DNA of 64,000 nt, from NCBI GenBank assembly GCA_029339505.1, contig JAQISU010000167.1:899001-963000 (forward strand), given 5' to 3'. Numbering within the stretch: position 1 is the first letter of the stretch; each line of letters opens with the position of its first letter. Positions 1 to 13,500 of this stretch are shown in pieces. The notes beneath the pieces were generated by a model, which was not told the origin of the DNA, did not search any database, and was given only the letters and a program-made list of their open reading frames with translations. The position numbers and the translations under genes are program-made. This stretch comes from Unio delphinus (taxonomy: Eukaryota; Mollusca; Bivalvia; Unionida; Unionidae).

Positions 1-31
1 CTTGAATTTTGGAATTTTGTACAAGGCATCC

Positions 32-420
32 TTACATTAGCCAGACAAGAAGGTGGAGTTTCTCTGGATGTAAAGGGGACAGTGGTGATCTGGGCAGTTT
101 GAGCAGGGTGGGGGTTGCTATGAATTTCATGTGTACATCTGTCACTAGAGAGATCATAGTGTTGATCCAGGATTTTTCCAATCTTAGAGGGCTGATCAGA
201 ACTATCTGGTTTTTCATGTCCCTCATTTTGTGAGCTACTTTTGGTTCCAAGACTGATTGAGGGAAGACATAGGCACACATTCCCTCCCAGTTGACTACTA
301 GAGTACCAGGATTTGGGTCCAGAAAAGGTAAGACAAAGGTAGGCAATCTGTTGCTTCACCTCCTCATGAAATAATGCATCAGTGGATGGCCCCATTGGGT
401 GCAGACTTGACTGAATCTTG
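32..420 (-). pseudogene. DIRS-like retroelement fragment (RNase H / end of RT region)
   Basis: The minus strand reads WGHPLMHYFMRR, a stop, then NRLPTFVLPFLDPNPGTL, NWEGMCAYVFPQ and PEKLHLLVWLM in one frame. This series follows the RNase H region of DIRS-type elements common in marine invertebrates. At least one stop near 385 and a stop at 32 show decay. The neighbouring parts of the element are not recognisable. Confidence 0.6.
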
Positions 421-957
421 AAGGAAGGAGAGATCATAGTGTGAAGAAGTTGTCCTCTCATGGACAGAGTCAGCTAAAATACTGAGCGTTTCTAGTATGT
501 GGTGAATTGAATATCTGGTATTAGGCACTCCTGCAAAGGTAATCCCATACTAAGACACAAAGGTCCAGCTATTTTGTTGGAGGAGTTACAAAGACACTAC
601 TGAATTGGGTAGACATACAGTATTAATACAGCTGGAGGCATTAAGAGTGGATTACATTTCCTGAAGGAGGATGTGAAGAGCCATCTCTATTCACATCCAT
701 TTGCCAATGACCATCATGAAGCCCAGTACCATGTGTGCTCTCCAACCTGACAGTCTGGAATCTGTACGAATTGCTATTTCTGGTTTTCTGTTTTTGAGGT
801 GTTTTGCTGCTGTGGATTGCTTCATGTGAAAGTATGTCATTGAGCTAAGAGGGTCACTGCAATGTATGCATGTAATGGCAGATCTACTGCTGCATTAACC
901 AGGGGTAGGAGTTTAAGAAACTCCCTCACCAATATAAACTTTAAGTTTGAAATCCTC

Positions 958-1283
958 TCTTATGTATGTGATGTGATTTTGGATTTTTAATGTGGCTTTA
1001 ACAATTTTTCAGTCATATCGCTATGATGTCTGCAGTGTGGTAGTTTACTGTGATGTCTAGCTTTGGGGCATCATGGCATAGACATTTAGCATCATGTCCC
1101 ACTCAATCACATTATCCTGACACCAGACTGACCTGTCCTAACACAAATCTCTTAATGCTGAATGCCAAGCGAGGCAGCTGTTAGTACTATTTTTATATGT
1201 CTTTGATATGACTTGGTCCAGGATCAAACCCATGACCTCCTGCATCCGAGATAGACGCTCTAACCACTAGGCCGCCAGAGTCT
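958..1283 (-). mobile_element. tRNA-derived SINE, family 1, copy 1
   Basis: On the minus strand it begins GGCCTAGTGGTTAGAGCGTC (A-box-like), then GGGTTTGATCC (B box), followed by a ~250-bp tail found in four other copies (TAACAGCTGCCTCGCTTGGC, GTCAGGATAATGTGA, ACTGCAGACATCATAG). Confidence 0.75.
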
Positions 1284-3466
1284 CCCTGATGCATGAAGAG
1301 TTTTCAATGCAGTTGCAAGGAGGATGTATGAGACCTGGGCATGTGAAAAACTCTATATAGGGTTTGTGAAAAAAAATCAATACAGAGATGGTTACAATGG
1401 TGAGAGAGAGGGAATAGGGCACAGCTTCTTGATGTTTGTTATCCATCATAGACTACATATGAGAGTAAGAGGTTCATTCATATCTTGGATCAAAAGCTGC
1501 CATTAGCCAATGTTTTTAAAAGATGTCATCCAGGTATGCAGCTGTCACTGTGGAGGTCATACTGAAACACAAGATTACAAAGTTTTTTTTATCATACTTG
1601 GCTCAAACAGGCAAAGCAAAGTTATTTGCACAATATCACATGGATTGAAATATAAATGTTGCATTGAAAGATTCATGGACTTTGCCATCACCAGACGGAA
1701 TATTAAGGCTAAAATAAATTAGATGAGCATGCTGAGGTCAATGACAGGTCTCGATTTGCTGCCGGACTTGATCAAGAGAAACTACTGAGTAGAAGCCAAG
1801 TGTGTTTGGCTTTTGAACAAGCTCCAACACCCACTTCATGAGAAAAAAAGTTATCCCCTTCTGTATGCCTGCATTCATGAGGTTTTCATCATTTAGGCAA
1901 ACATCAATGTGGAGGAGGCCTGATTAACAAAATTCTCAGGCTCTACAACACAACTTGGATCACCCAATCATTTGCGTAAGAAGCACTGGGGAATTTCTAC
2001 CAGTGAAAATGCATGTTACCATCTGAAGGTGAATAGGACGAAAACACACGATACAATTATTTATAATTTTTAAAAAAAAACAATTTACAGGTTTTATAAA
2101 AATACTGTATGCATAATAATAAAAAACATTTTTACTTATTGCACATCTGAAAAGAAATGTGGATAATTAAATTAAGTATTCAAATCGATCTAATTTATCT
2201 GGAGGAAATCTTAGCATATGGCAGCAACAAAAAAACTGGTTTAAACCAGGTATAATGGTAGACATTTTTCAGTTATGTATGGGCATTCCTGCTTCCTTTT
2301 TGTCTGTGAAATAAAGACAGAAAGAAGTTTTTTGTCATTCCAGGAGCGATGGATTTAGATAGCAAAGAAAACTATCATAATGTAATGTGAACAACGTACT
2401 GACTGGGGAAAATCTTATCTAAACAAGTTTGAGTATGGGAATGGAGACGACTACACAACTATATGTATCACACTGTACTTCCTGGAGATACAAGTGCCAC
2501 TGCCACTTTTTACAGTTAGTGAAAACAAAGTGACTATTCATGCCAATTAAAATCTGACCCACCCTCATTTTTGTGCTACGTTTGTTTAAGTCACTGACTG
2601 CATATATCAGAATAAATTTCAGTACTTTACAGCTGATTTAATAACCATTTACATGCAAAGTTTCTCAGTTACTTGGATCAATACTTCTGGTTAAGTTCTG
2701 ATTAGTGGTTATTGTCTACTCTGGACTGGAACAAACAATATACACCAATCAGAATTGAACTTACATATTTCACTGCATTACACATGATTAGTCTTTAAAT
2801 CTGACCCAAGCAGGTAAGATATGAAGCAACAGAGAATTTAAAAAAAAAAGATTATTAAGAAATGATCAGAAAAGTATTTCAATCATATATGGGGAACATG
2901 TCTGGAATGTCTCACTGACATCAATATATGTGGCTGAACATGCTGACAGATAATATAATTGGCATGGAATTGATGGGGTGAATCGTGGTTGTGGGGTTTG
3001 AGCCACATCACCTTGTGATAATTTTGTAGAAGGCAAGTGGGTGATGTTAATAGTTTTTCTTTTTTAATGACTTATTGAGTGTGTGTGTTTGTCTGTGATG
3101 GCTATCTCAAATGAATTCTCAATTCCAGGAATAAGAAACCATACACGTAGTAATTATCACTTTATTAGATTTAACTTGGTAATGTCATTTTGTATAGATT
3201 CTTAAAGTCTTGCATCAATATATGTCTCAATATGGTCAGAATATAAAAGTATTGATATATCAATGGATCGTTTAATCTATAAAGGATAGATATGAAAAAC
3301 AGTCCTGGATTTTGGTTCAATTCCATTTATTCAACAATTCAACTGGGAATGTAGTTTAAGTCCAAAGTTTAATTATTTATTTTTATAGTAAAACTCCTTA
3401 AATAACCTCCAATACCTTCTGTGCTTAATTTATTATTTTATATATTTTTTGTCTGTTTTTAGGCCT

Positions 3467-3468
<2 letters not shown>

Positions 3469-3531
<63 letters not shown>

Positions 3532-3750
3532 GACTTTGTACAGCGCCTAATTTTTAGAAGTTCTAATCGCTTTACAGTATCTATACTGATACGACTACAA
3601 ACACCTTGAAATTAGAAAACATAAAAAATGCTGAAAATATTTAAGGTAGGAAACATTATTAGGTCTTTAAGTTTATTGCTGCGGTCGAAAAGGGTGAGTT
3701 TTAAGAGCACTTTTGAAAGGGATCACTGTCTTTGTGTTTAATTTCAATAG
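3469..3750 (-). mobile_element. (AAT)n-tailed LINE 3' remnant, copy 1
   Basis: An (AAT)n run at 3469-3529 is followed by AGGACTTTGTACAGCGCCTA and ~220 bp that are the reverse complement of a copy at 34.3-34.6 kb. On the minus strand it contains a CTCTTAAAACTCACCCTTTT-type segment, the end of a CR1/L2-type ORF. Confidence 0.6.
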
Positions 3751-4346
3751 GCAATTTGTTCCATTTGACTTGACTTGATAAGACTTGATGAAGTCAAGCA
3801 ATGAATTGACTGATCAAGACTATCAATAGACTTGATAGTATTTCAGGACAAGTAACTTTCCAGAATTTCCATAGTGAAACATTCTTAAGATTTTGGTTTT
3901 AGAATTGAGATCTATATTTAACCCTTTCATCACTACAGACTGGTTTTCCCGTCTAGCGGAAGTAACTCTGTTCACCCTATGGACCGCTTTACCTGTCTGG
4001 GGCAGTGTGCTTATTTAAAGTTTGCATGTGTATTTTAAAAGTTATAATATATATGCTTATTTTGTTGAATTATTCAAACAAGTTGACTTCTAACCTTTAT
4101 TTTGATACGAAATAGAGCCAGATATCAATAAAATTGGCAAAGTTATGTTCTTTCAAAGTCAACAGGTCATTCTGCTTTACAAGTCCAAAGATGCATATTT
4201 ATAAAAGGGTTAATATAAAACTTGGCCACTATTCAGCTTCAAAATTGGCCATAGAAAATCCCATTTTAGGTATCTGACTGTTGATTTCTATGAAGGCTAG
4301 TATTCAGTTATAAATTATATGCATAAGCCCTATATTAAACTCTCAC

Positions 4347-4564
4347 CTAATTTGTTCTTGATACAAATGTGGTAGCCACTTTTTCTTGTCGCCTGTTTGA
4401 TCGACTCGTGCTGTTCATCATCCATCTCTTCCTGTGGACGATCTGGATCTTCCGCCTTCTTGGCACGTTCTGCTACACGCATCTTTGGAATGTCAGATCC
4501 ATAATACAGAAGAAAGTGCATGTATGCATCTCTGAATTCTTCCATGGTCTCTACCTTCTTAACA
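4347..4564 (-). CDS. SUPT6H: SPT6 coding exon 12 (last one inside the window)
   Basis: Residues 454-526: [36 protein letters not shown], a charged loop, then [18 protein letters not shown]. It ends in phase 1 at a GTGAGA donor. I found no following exon between 4,346 and 1, so the next one should lie outside the window. Confidence 0.92.
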
Positions 4565-7500
4565 CTATTCACAAAGTAAAAATAGAGAAAAACCGGTATA
4601 AATCAGGCAGGAACAGATCCAAAGATTCAAGTTTAATTGAAGGGATCGAATGATTTCAATAGCACAAAAGAAGAATTTTACAGATTAATTGTTTAACTGG
4701 TGTTGAACAGCACGCAAGTACATGAAAAGTCATTCTGTTCCGATTAAATGAGTAAAGAACTATTTAAGACAAATTATGTCAGGTGACCTTGGCTAAACTA
4801 AGCACTATTTGAGCATACAACCCACTCACTGTATAGCAAAATAAATAACTTACATTCCAACATACTCATCTGATGACATACTAAATAACTTACATTTCAA
4901 CCCACTCATTTGATAGCATACAAAATAAATTATATTTCAACCCACTCACTGTATGGCATGCTAAATAACTTACATATCAACCCACTTACTACATATCATA
5001 CTAAATAACTTACATTTTAAACCACTCACTGCATGGCACACTAAATAACTTCAATTTCAACACACTCACTGCATATCATACTAAATAACGTACATTTTCA
5101 ACCCACTCACTGTATAGCATACAAAACAACTTACCTTTTCAACCAATACACTGTACAGCATACTAAATAACTTACATTTCAACCCATTCACTGTGAGTAT
5201 AGTATAGCATACTAATAACTTAGACTACAAGTTGACTCACAGCGAATATGGTATACCAATAACTTAACCTACAACCCACTAACTGTATGGCATGGGAGGT
5301 GGGCTCTATAATTATTATGAACTTCTGAAAAAGTGACTCGTGTAAGATTGTTTGCATTTGCAACATGCACAGTTAAAACGGTATCTCTAAGTTGCTTTCA
5401 TGTACAGAGGTTAAAATCTCATTAGACATTGTACTTCTGGAATTGCACATGATCTAAGCACACGGATACCCAAAATGACTGTTCCCATGCACTAAAAATA
5501 TCTGCCATAATTAGACTAAAGTACACTGTCTTTAGCAGTTATTAAAATAGAGCAAAAAGAATTTTACCAGACTCAACAATAACAGTTTCAGAAAGTGCAA
5601 TGAATGAATTACCAAATATATTCAATGTAAAAACAAACATTATCAGATCTAAATATTTTTACAAAGTACCTTCAGTCAATGAAGTGAAAATGACGAAGTG
5701 AAGCTAGCAGTTATTGAGTGTGATTTGTGTGAGTGTGATTAGAATTTTTAATGTAACTTTAACAATTTTCAGTCACATCAATATGTCTGCAGTGTGGCAC
5801 TTAATAGTAATGTCTAGCACTGGGGCATTGGGTCGCAGACATTTAGCATGACTTCCCACCCAGTTACATTCGCCTGATACCAGGCCAACCAGTTCTAACA
5901 TTAACCTCTTAATGCTGAAGGCCTAGCAAGGCAGATGTTAGTACCATTTCTGTTAGCATGACTCTGCCGAGGATTGAACCCATGACCCCCTGCATCCGAG
6001 GTGGATGCTCTAACCACTAGAGAGGTTGATAGTTTCTTAAGTTAGGCCAAACTGTACTTCATAACCCAAAATACACCCATCAATCATACACCAGAATAAA
6101 GGAAATTAAAATTTCTCTTAACAATATCTACGAGATGCAAGTTCTTTTTTTCAAAATAGTGAATATAACCAAGGTTATTCAGCCAACACAATTCAAGCCA
6201 GTGAAACATGCTTTTTGATGAGAGCTTAATTGATAAGGATTTTACCTTTGTACTTTTATCTTTTATTTTTTAAATAGCTTTTGCAGAATTTAAACATCCT
6301 TCTCTCATATCTCCTCCCAAAAGATTTTAAAATATTTACCTTTTATTTTCAGACCATAACTCAAATGATCCTTTAAGAGATATCTGCTAACTGAACAACT
6401 ATTTTGAACACCAAGGCAAACTTTATAAAAGACTTTTGAACTTTAAGGTTTACTCTCAACTCATTCCAAGTCTTAATGTATGATTAAAATTTTTCTTATT
6501 TTCAATTTACCTGTTTGGCCATAATATTTGCAGCCAAAACTTTTATAGCAAAAAAAACAGGATCAGATCAAAATATGGCATTATTTTAAATTCCTGACTT
6601 AAAACTGTTATTTTTCTTTGGTTTCAGTTCTATTTATTACATTGGACATTTCATTTCATAAACTCCTATAACAATCTTTCTGCTTTTCTCTTTTTGAATA
6701 TCATAACTCCATCAGATTTAAACATATCCTCTTAACCAGCATCACCTAAGACCTACTGTACACAGGAAGTAGTAAACCATGTCTAATTTTACAGTTGAGA
6801 TTTTAATTTACAAGGATTTGAAATTTGTCTTCCAATGACTTCTGAAACACTAAACTAAATTTGGTCTGCACAAGTAAATGCACATAACATAAAATAAAAT
6901 GTATTATATTTATAAAAAAAAAACAATGAAATAGTGGATTCTAATATGTATGGAGCTATACTGTCAACAAATTTAGTGTGAATACGATTTCAGATTACAG
7001 AATATTCCTAGAAACAATTTAAAAATAAGATTTTAAATATTTCTTTTCTTCTGAGGATGTATCTTGACTTATGGTTCATCATGCATGCAATTTTAAAACC
7101 TTTTAGAAAATGTTTTATACATTTATCAAATAAGAGAGAAATGTGATGAAGCTTGAAAGACAAAAATACTCTAACCTTCAATCATCCACCCTCCTTACCT
7201 TGGATGACTCAAGTCTGGACTAAGGATTTAGTCTTAAGTTCATAAATCTGTACTCACATTCACCACCTAAATAGCCTAATGCTGGCTGTAAAATCTCAAT
7301 AATAACTATTTAATTTTAGACTGGTCTGAAATATTAAAATAATATACCGATAAATATGCAAACTCTAACAGAGACATAAATGTATTTAAATACCCCTGAA
7401 AATGTTCATTACACCAAAAACTGATGCCCACTAAAATAAATGAAACCACAATATGCTAAGAGATATACACCGGAAAATTTATTCACGACAATTATACATA

Positions 7501-10500
7501 TACACCACCAAATTAAGAAATATTACTTACATTTTTCCAAAGTGATTGAATATGTGTTTTATTGCTGCAGATATCTGCTTTTATCAACTGGAAAATGGGA
7601 ATGCTGCTGGTATTATTTTTTTCTTGCTAGAAACTTATCTATTTCTTTACAATCATCCAGATTTAAGACAATATCTGATTTATATTTTTTAAAATAATTG
7701 CTCACCGTTCAATGTCTTCCCCTGTCAAAGTCCTGATGTTGCTCTCCAGAATTTTGTCAGGATCAGAGTTCTGGTCATACTGATAAGTCTGCATCCTCTC
7801 AAATAGCCGCACCAAGTTCTGCTTCCGTGAACGCAGTTGTGTCCACTATAAAAGAATTACATCAATTATGCCAGAATGTTTCTTTAAAAGTTGGTAAAAT
7901 ACTGCTGAGCAGTTTCTAAAATTTCCGTTAAAAGTTCTTTTCTAATTTTAGTGACATTGGCCATAGCTGATGGTGGATTGGTCTCATGTGTAAAGAATTC
8001 CAAGTATTTTTATGCCAGAATGCTTTTAAACAAAATTTAGTGAAATTCTGTTGAGTGGTTTCTGAGAAGTCATTTTAAGTTGTGTTTTAATTAGGTGACC
8101 AAACGTTATCGCTGACTGGCATCATTTGAAGAATCGATGCCAGTATGGTTTCAGTCACAGTTGATAAAATTTTGTAAAGCAGTTTTGATAAGTTGTAATT
8201 CAACATTTGTATGTTGTTAGTAATGGTGGCCATTTCTGATAGAAGATTATCATCACCTGTACAAATTTAATGACCATCTGTTTTCTATTTTTTGACCTGA
8301 TGGTCAATCAGCATCATTCAAACAAATTTGAAAGCCTTTAACTTCAGATCATTTTCTGTAAAAATTTGGTCAAATTATGCAATTTCTGATAAATCTAAGT
8401 CTTTTTCTATTTTTTTTGTAACAGTTGCCATATTAAACTGCACACTGGAACCACCTGTCACAACTGCACAACCTTTATGCTAGGTTGCTTTCTGTCAAAT
8501 TGGGTAAAATTATGTTTAATGGCTTTTGAGAAATCATCTCAATTTCTATTTTTAGCAATGGTAGCCATATATGATGACTACAATTTGTACAAACTTGAAA
8601 GCTGTCTATAACAAGATGTGTTCTCTCAAAGTTGGTCAATTTCAGTCAAGTGGTTTTTGAGAAGACATTTAAAGGTTTTTGTATTTGTAGCTATAAGGGT
8701 CACACCTGATGGTAGCTTGGCATCAATTGAGTAAATCTAAACCCCTCTAAGTTTGTGTCAAATTCAGTCAGTTTTTATTAACAGTAATTTAAAGGTTTCC
8801 TAGAAATGATGGCCATATTTAATCAATTGGCATCATAAGTACAAACCTGAAAGCCATCAATATTATATTTTAGCAATGGCAGACAGAGCTGATGATGAAC
8901 TGGCATCATTTGTACACATCTGCCAGATTGTTTTTTGTACCTTTTCATCCCAATGCCAGATCTTCCATAAGTCATTGATATTCAGGTCAGGTTCAACATA
9001 TTCTTTTCTGTAGAATGCAATAAATGGAACCTGCAAAAAACAGACATTTTTGGTATCACTAAGGTCAATCATATGTCATTGGTGAATGCAAGAGGCATAC
9101 AAATGCAGTATCACTAAGGTCGATCATCTGTCAATGGAGCATGCAACAGGAATACAAGTTTAGCATCATTAGGGTCTATCATCGTCAATGGAACCTGCAA
9201 GAGACAAATATGTTAAATATCACTATTGTCTATCAAATCATCAATAAAAAAAACCCACTGAAATGTGCTTGATCCTAATACCTCAATCATTTTTAAACCT
9301 TTCCCTTTCTCCGAATATAAATATTAGAGTAAAAAATATTCAGCAAAATCACATTGCCTTTATCAGCGACTACTACAGATCATGTGACCTTTATAAGTTA
9401 CATAATCAACAGTAGTTTCTGATGAAGGCAGTGTGATATTGACAAAATATATGAATTAATGCTTTAAGGGAATATTCAAACAATTGTGAACTATCCAGAG
9501 CAACCTTTTCAGATGTATGATATTAACATTTTGTTCACAAACTCCACCTTCATGTATGATTTAGTATTGATGGCAAGTGTGCGAGAGGGTATATATCAAT
9601 CATTTAATAAATGCATAGATTCAGAAAGAAGTGAAAATTTAACACAAATTAAAAATATGGCCCTGGGAAGACACTAAAAATATTATACTATGGGACTCCG
9701 TATAAAATAGGGGCTCTGGGAACATTGATTCTTTCAAACATGGCCTTCAAAACTATACAGTTACATAGTACTGATAAGAGTTGGGAGACCTAAGCTAATT
9801 TTTAATTAATCAGGCTGGAACCTCTTTTAAAATAAGAACACAAAAAGTTATATCTGCTGACAGTAGTCCATTTAATATATTTTTACCATTTAATATCAAA
9901 TGCACATTAAACGAGTGTGATAAAATGTGTGGCGTATTCAACTGTACTGCAAATTAGTGTGTCTTCTAAATATATTCAGTCATGTCCTACATTTTGTACT
10001 ATGAACATTCATGACATGTTTGTGCAATGTGAGAGTACTGTCCAGAGTAATACCTAGGTTTCATACTAACTGTGTAAATTTAATGTTGCTGTTGCTGATA
10101 TTTATTGTTTGAGGTAAAGAATGTGAATGAGAAAGTCTTTGTGTTGTGATCAGAATGGCCTCAGTTTTATCATCATTCATCTGCAGCTTGTTATATGTCA
10201 TCCACGATTTCACATCAGAAATGCACCTCTCTACTCCTTGGATGGTAGCATCAACTTCAGTTGGGTGGCTGGACTTGTATATTTGGGTGTCATCAGCATA
10301 CAATTGGTGAGACACTGGATGATGATCTATGACACCTGAGAGCAGCTGAGTGTATAGAATGAAGACAACAGGTCCAAGAACAGACCCCTGTGCAACACCA
10401 CAACATAGATCAACTGAGCTGAAGTTTATATTTGCAGATGCAATTTTCATCCTGTTGACTAAGTAGAACTTTAATCACAGTAAGGCTTTACCTATTAGTT

Positions 10501-13500
10501 TATACCTTGTCCCAGAAGAAATTTGCAAACAGTTCAGGAAGGTCTACTGGAGAGAAGGTACTTGGAAGTAGTGTACATTTTGTTCCTTGACATTAGTTTG
10601 TTAGTTATCTCCAAGAATTCTTTGCAGCTGGAACACTCCATGATCTTAGTATTGTAGTGGGATAATTTGGCTAAATGGACTAAGTGATGTTCTTCTTAGC
10701 GGTTTCATATATCTGTTTATGAATAGCGAGTCTAGTGGAAAACCAAAGCCTCTCCACTTTACAATGGTCTCTTTTAGCAGTGCAAAGCTGGTCCCTAATA
10801 CTGCTATACCACAGAAAACATTTTTGAATTGATACTCTGCACTTGGTGACTGGGGCATGTTTTTCAAGAAATGCAGGCAGTTATTGAGTTATTACGATGT
10901 AGGATGTAAGCAAGTTGTTAGGTTTGCTTGGATGTCATGCATTAGTTTGGTTCTATTTATCATACAGTGGTTTCTCTTAGTAGCTAATAAAGATGGAGGG
11001 TTGGGGACTGATACATCCAGATGGCATATAATCCAGAGGTGATCTGATGCGAGTTCATGGGATACAAGGGTGGATCATAGAATATTATCATCAGGTCTAT
11101 CATAAATACTGCAATTGTGACAATAATCATACATTAATTGAAAGCATGTCTCTTTCCAAATTTCTGCATGCAAAAAGCATTATTAGCTATAGATTGATTG
11201 ATGTAGTTGTTTATGCTAATCCAATTTATTAACCCAGTATGAAAAACCCCACGTCAATTGCTGAAACAATACTTAGTATAGAAAGATGTTTAAAAATACC
11301 TCCAGGTGCTTGTTTCTCATGAAATTGATTGCCTCTTTGATCTTGGTAACCATGCTGGGGCCTCGTTTGTAGCTATACTGACCACCTGGTCTCTCTTGTT
11401 CCAAGAAGTTCTGCAAAACATTTGCAAGAGATCATCTACAAGTATAGTAATTGTACTTGCTTTCATCCCCACAAAGTTTCTAAATTAAGTAGTCAAAATG
11501 TGTCACAAGAACACCTAAAATATGACTATACCAGATCAGAAGAAACTAGAAATATCTCTATGGAACATACATGCCCCTTCACAATGACCTAAACACAAAA
11601 CTCAACTTGATGAGGAGACAGTTGGACAGGGCTAACACTACTGTATATACCCCTTCAACATTCATAGACATAAACACTTCTTCCAGTCATCAAAGTCTCT
11701 CAACATTTTAAGTTGAAGTAAGAAATAGTGTAAATTTATATTTATTGCCCTGACAATATTAGAATGAAAACGGAAGTTGAAGTTAGAAATAGTGTAAATT
11801 TATATTTATTGCCCTGACAATATTAGAATGAAAACGGAAGTTAGAAAAAGTGTAAATTCATTATTGTGATTGTCTCTATAAAATGATGAAGAAACAACAA
11901 CTTCAGTGGAAAATTTCATACCAACTTTCTTCTCACTCCATACTGGGTCAAAACTATAATAAAATATATAACAAGGTTGAAAAAGAATACAGGAGACCAA
12001 TCTGCTTTGGCCAAGATACATAGCTTCCAATCCCCCCCCTCCCTCCAGTACAAAATACTGATTGCTTGTGACAAAAATACTGATTTTTACAATTTTAATG
12101 TATATGTAACTATTTACAACATATATATCCATCAGTAAAGTATGACAGTGCCTTATATAATTATTTAATGTAAAAGATGCATGTGTTGTAGACTGGTACC
12201 TTCTGGACCACTCTACCATGTTCCATTTGGGTGTCCATTCAGAAGGTGTAAAAGAAAGGGGAATGTTCATTTCAAAAAGAAATTTTTGAAACCAAATTTC
12301 TATCAAATTACATTAAGGTTATCTTTGGAATTAATATAAGTCATAAGTTCAGGTCGAGTTGTGTGTGATGAAAACTATTTATTGGCTTTTTCGCACTCTT
12401 GTATTTCATGGGTGCCTCCATGCACAATAGTGACAACACATTACACAATGTAAAGTTTTCTCCTTTACCCGACTTTTTCACAAATCTACACAAGACAGCA
12501 CATTGTCCTTCCAGTTATTTTCTATTCAGGGTGAAAATTCAGAATATTCTGCTTTCCTATATGATTCAAAGTTGAATATTACAAAGATGAGATAAAGTGA
12601 CAGCAGTAACTGTTTACAAAATCCAATATGTGGATCAAGACAGGCATGATACCCTAGATTTTGACTGAACCAATCATATAATAATTGTATTCCATTATAT
12701 ACATGCAATACATTTATATCAAAATGGAAGCGAGTGCCCTTTCTAAACTGAAAATTTTAAGGAAATTATTATTATTATTTTTTAATTTAAAAAAATGTAT
12801 TTTTTGCTCAAAAAAGCGTACACCAGTATTCAGATCGAAACTACGGGACACGTCTAAAATATGAAGAAAAATAACAGGACAGTTGGCAGCGATGAAGATA
12901 TTGAGGGTATGGCTGGTCACGGTTTTAGTCCTTGAACATCGCAAAAAATAGAAGAGATAAATACATTTGCAAATATTTTGTGTTTGAAACAAGTAGATAT
13001 AATCAATCAAATATTAGCAATTTTATAAACTAAGCTAAGTTTACCTTTATATAATGGACCCCTCATGACAGATGGCTCTAAAGATTGGCAGCTCACTAAG
13101 TGGAGGCCAACATATCTGCTTAAAAGTGTATTTTGAACATCATGTCCTCCCTGTAAAGGCCAACTCTTTAAAAAGAATATCCTTTCACTGCAGCAGAAGT
13201 GACCTTCCAAGAATGGGGAGAATGGCACTGCACTTTGAGAGATATAAACTGGGCAACAAATATAAAATGTAAGCAAAGACATTACTTTCTATAATACCTG
13301 TATGGAGATTGTTGGAGTGCTAAATGCATGCTTAAAGATCCATTCAGCCTCCTCTTCGAGTTCACCCTCTTCTGTCTCCTTTACAGGTATCTGTCTTAAC
13401 TACAAATAAAAGTAAATAAATGATACATAAGAAAAGAAGAAACACTTCACTGCTTGTTAGTTGATTGATTGTGTTTAAATGCAAATCACTACATACTGGA

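Larger units (their letters stand above)
421..4346. other. Non-coding sequence left of SPT6 exon 12
   Basis: Apart from the SINE near 1 kb and the LINE tail at 3.5 kb I recognise nothing. Presumably the SPT6 intron after exon 12, AT-rich, with no further SPT6 exon visible on the minus strand. Confidence 0.5.

Noticed and set aside
1240..1283. A functional tRNA gene (also the similar heads at 6.0, 30.0, 35.9 and 38.2 kb)
   Set aside because: Each head carries a conserved ~250-bp non-tRNA tail and a poor cloverleaf, so they are SINEs.
11806..12306. 166-codon minus-strand frame as a gene
   Set aside because: Low-complexity composition, no recognisable domain, lies inside an SPT6 intron and overlaps a 64-bp duplication.
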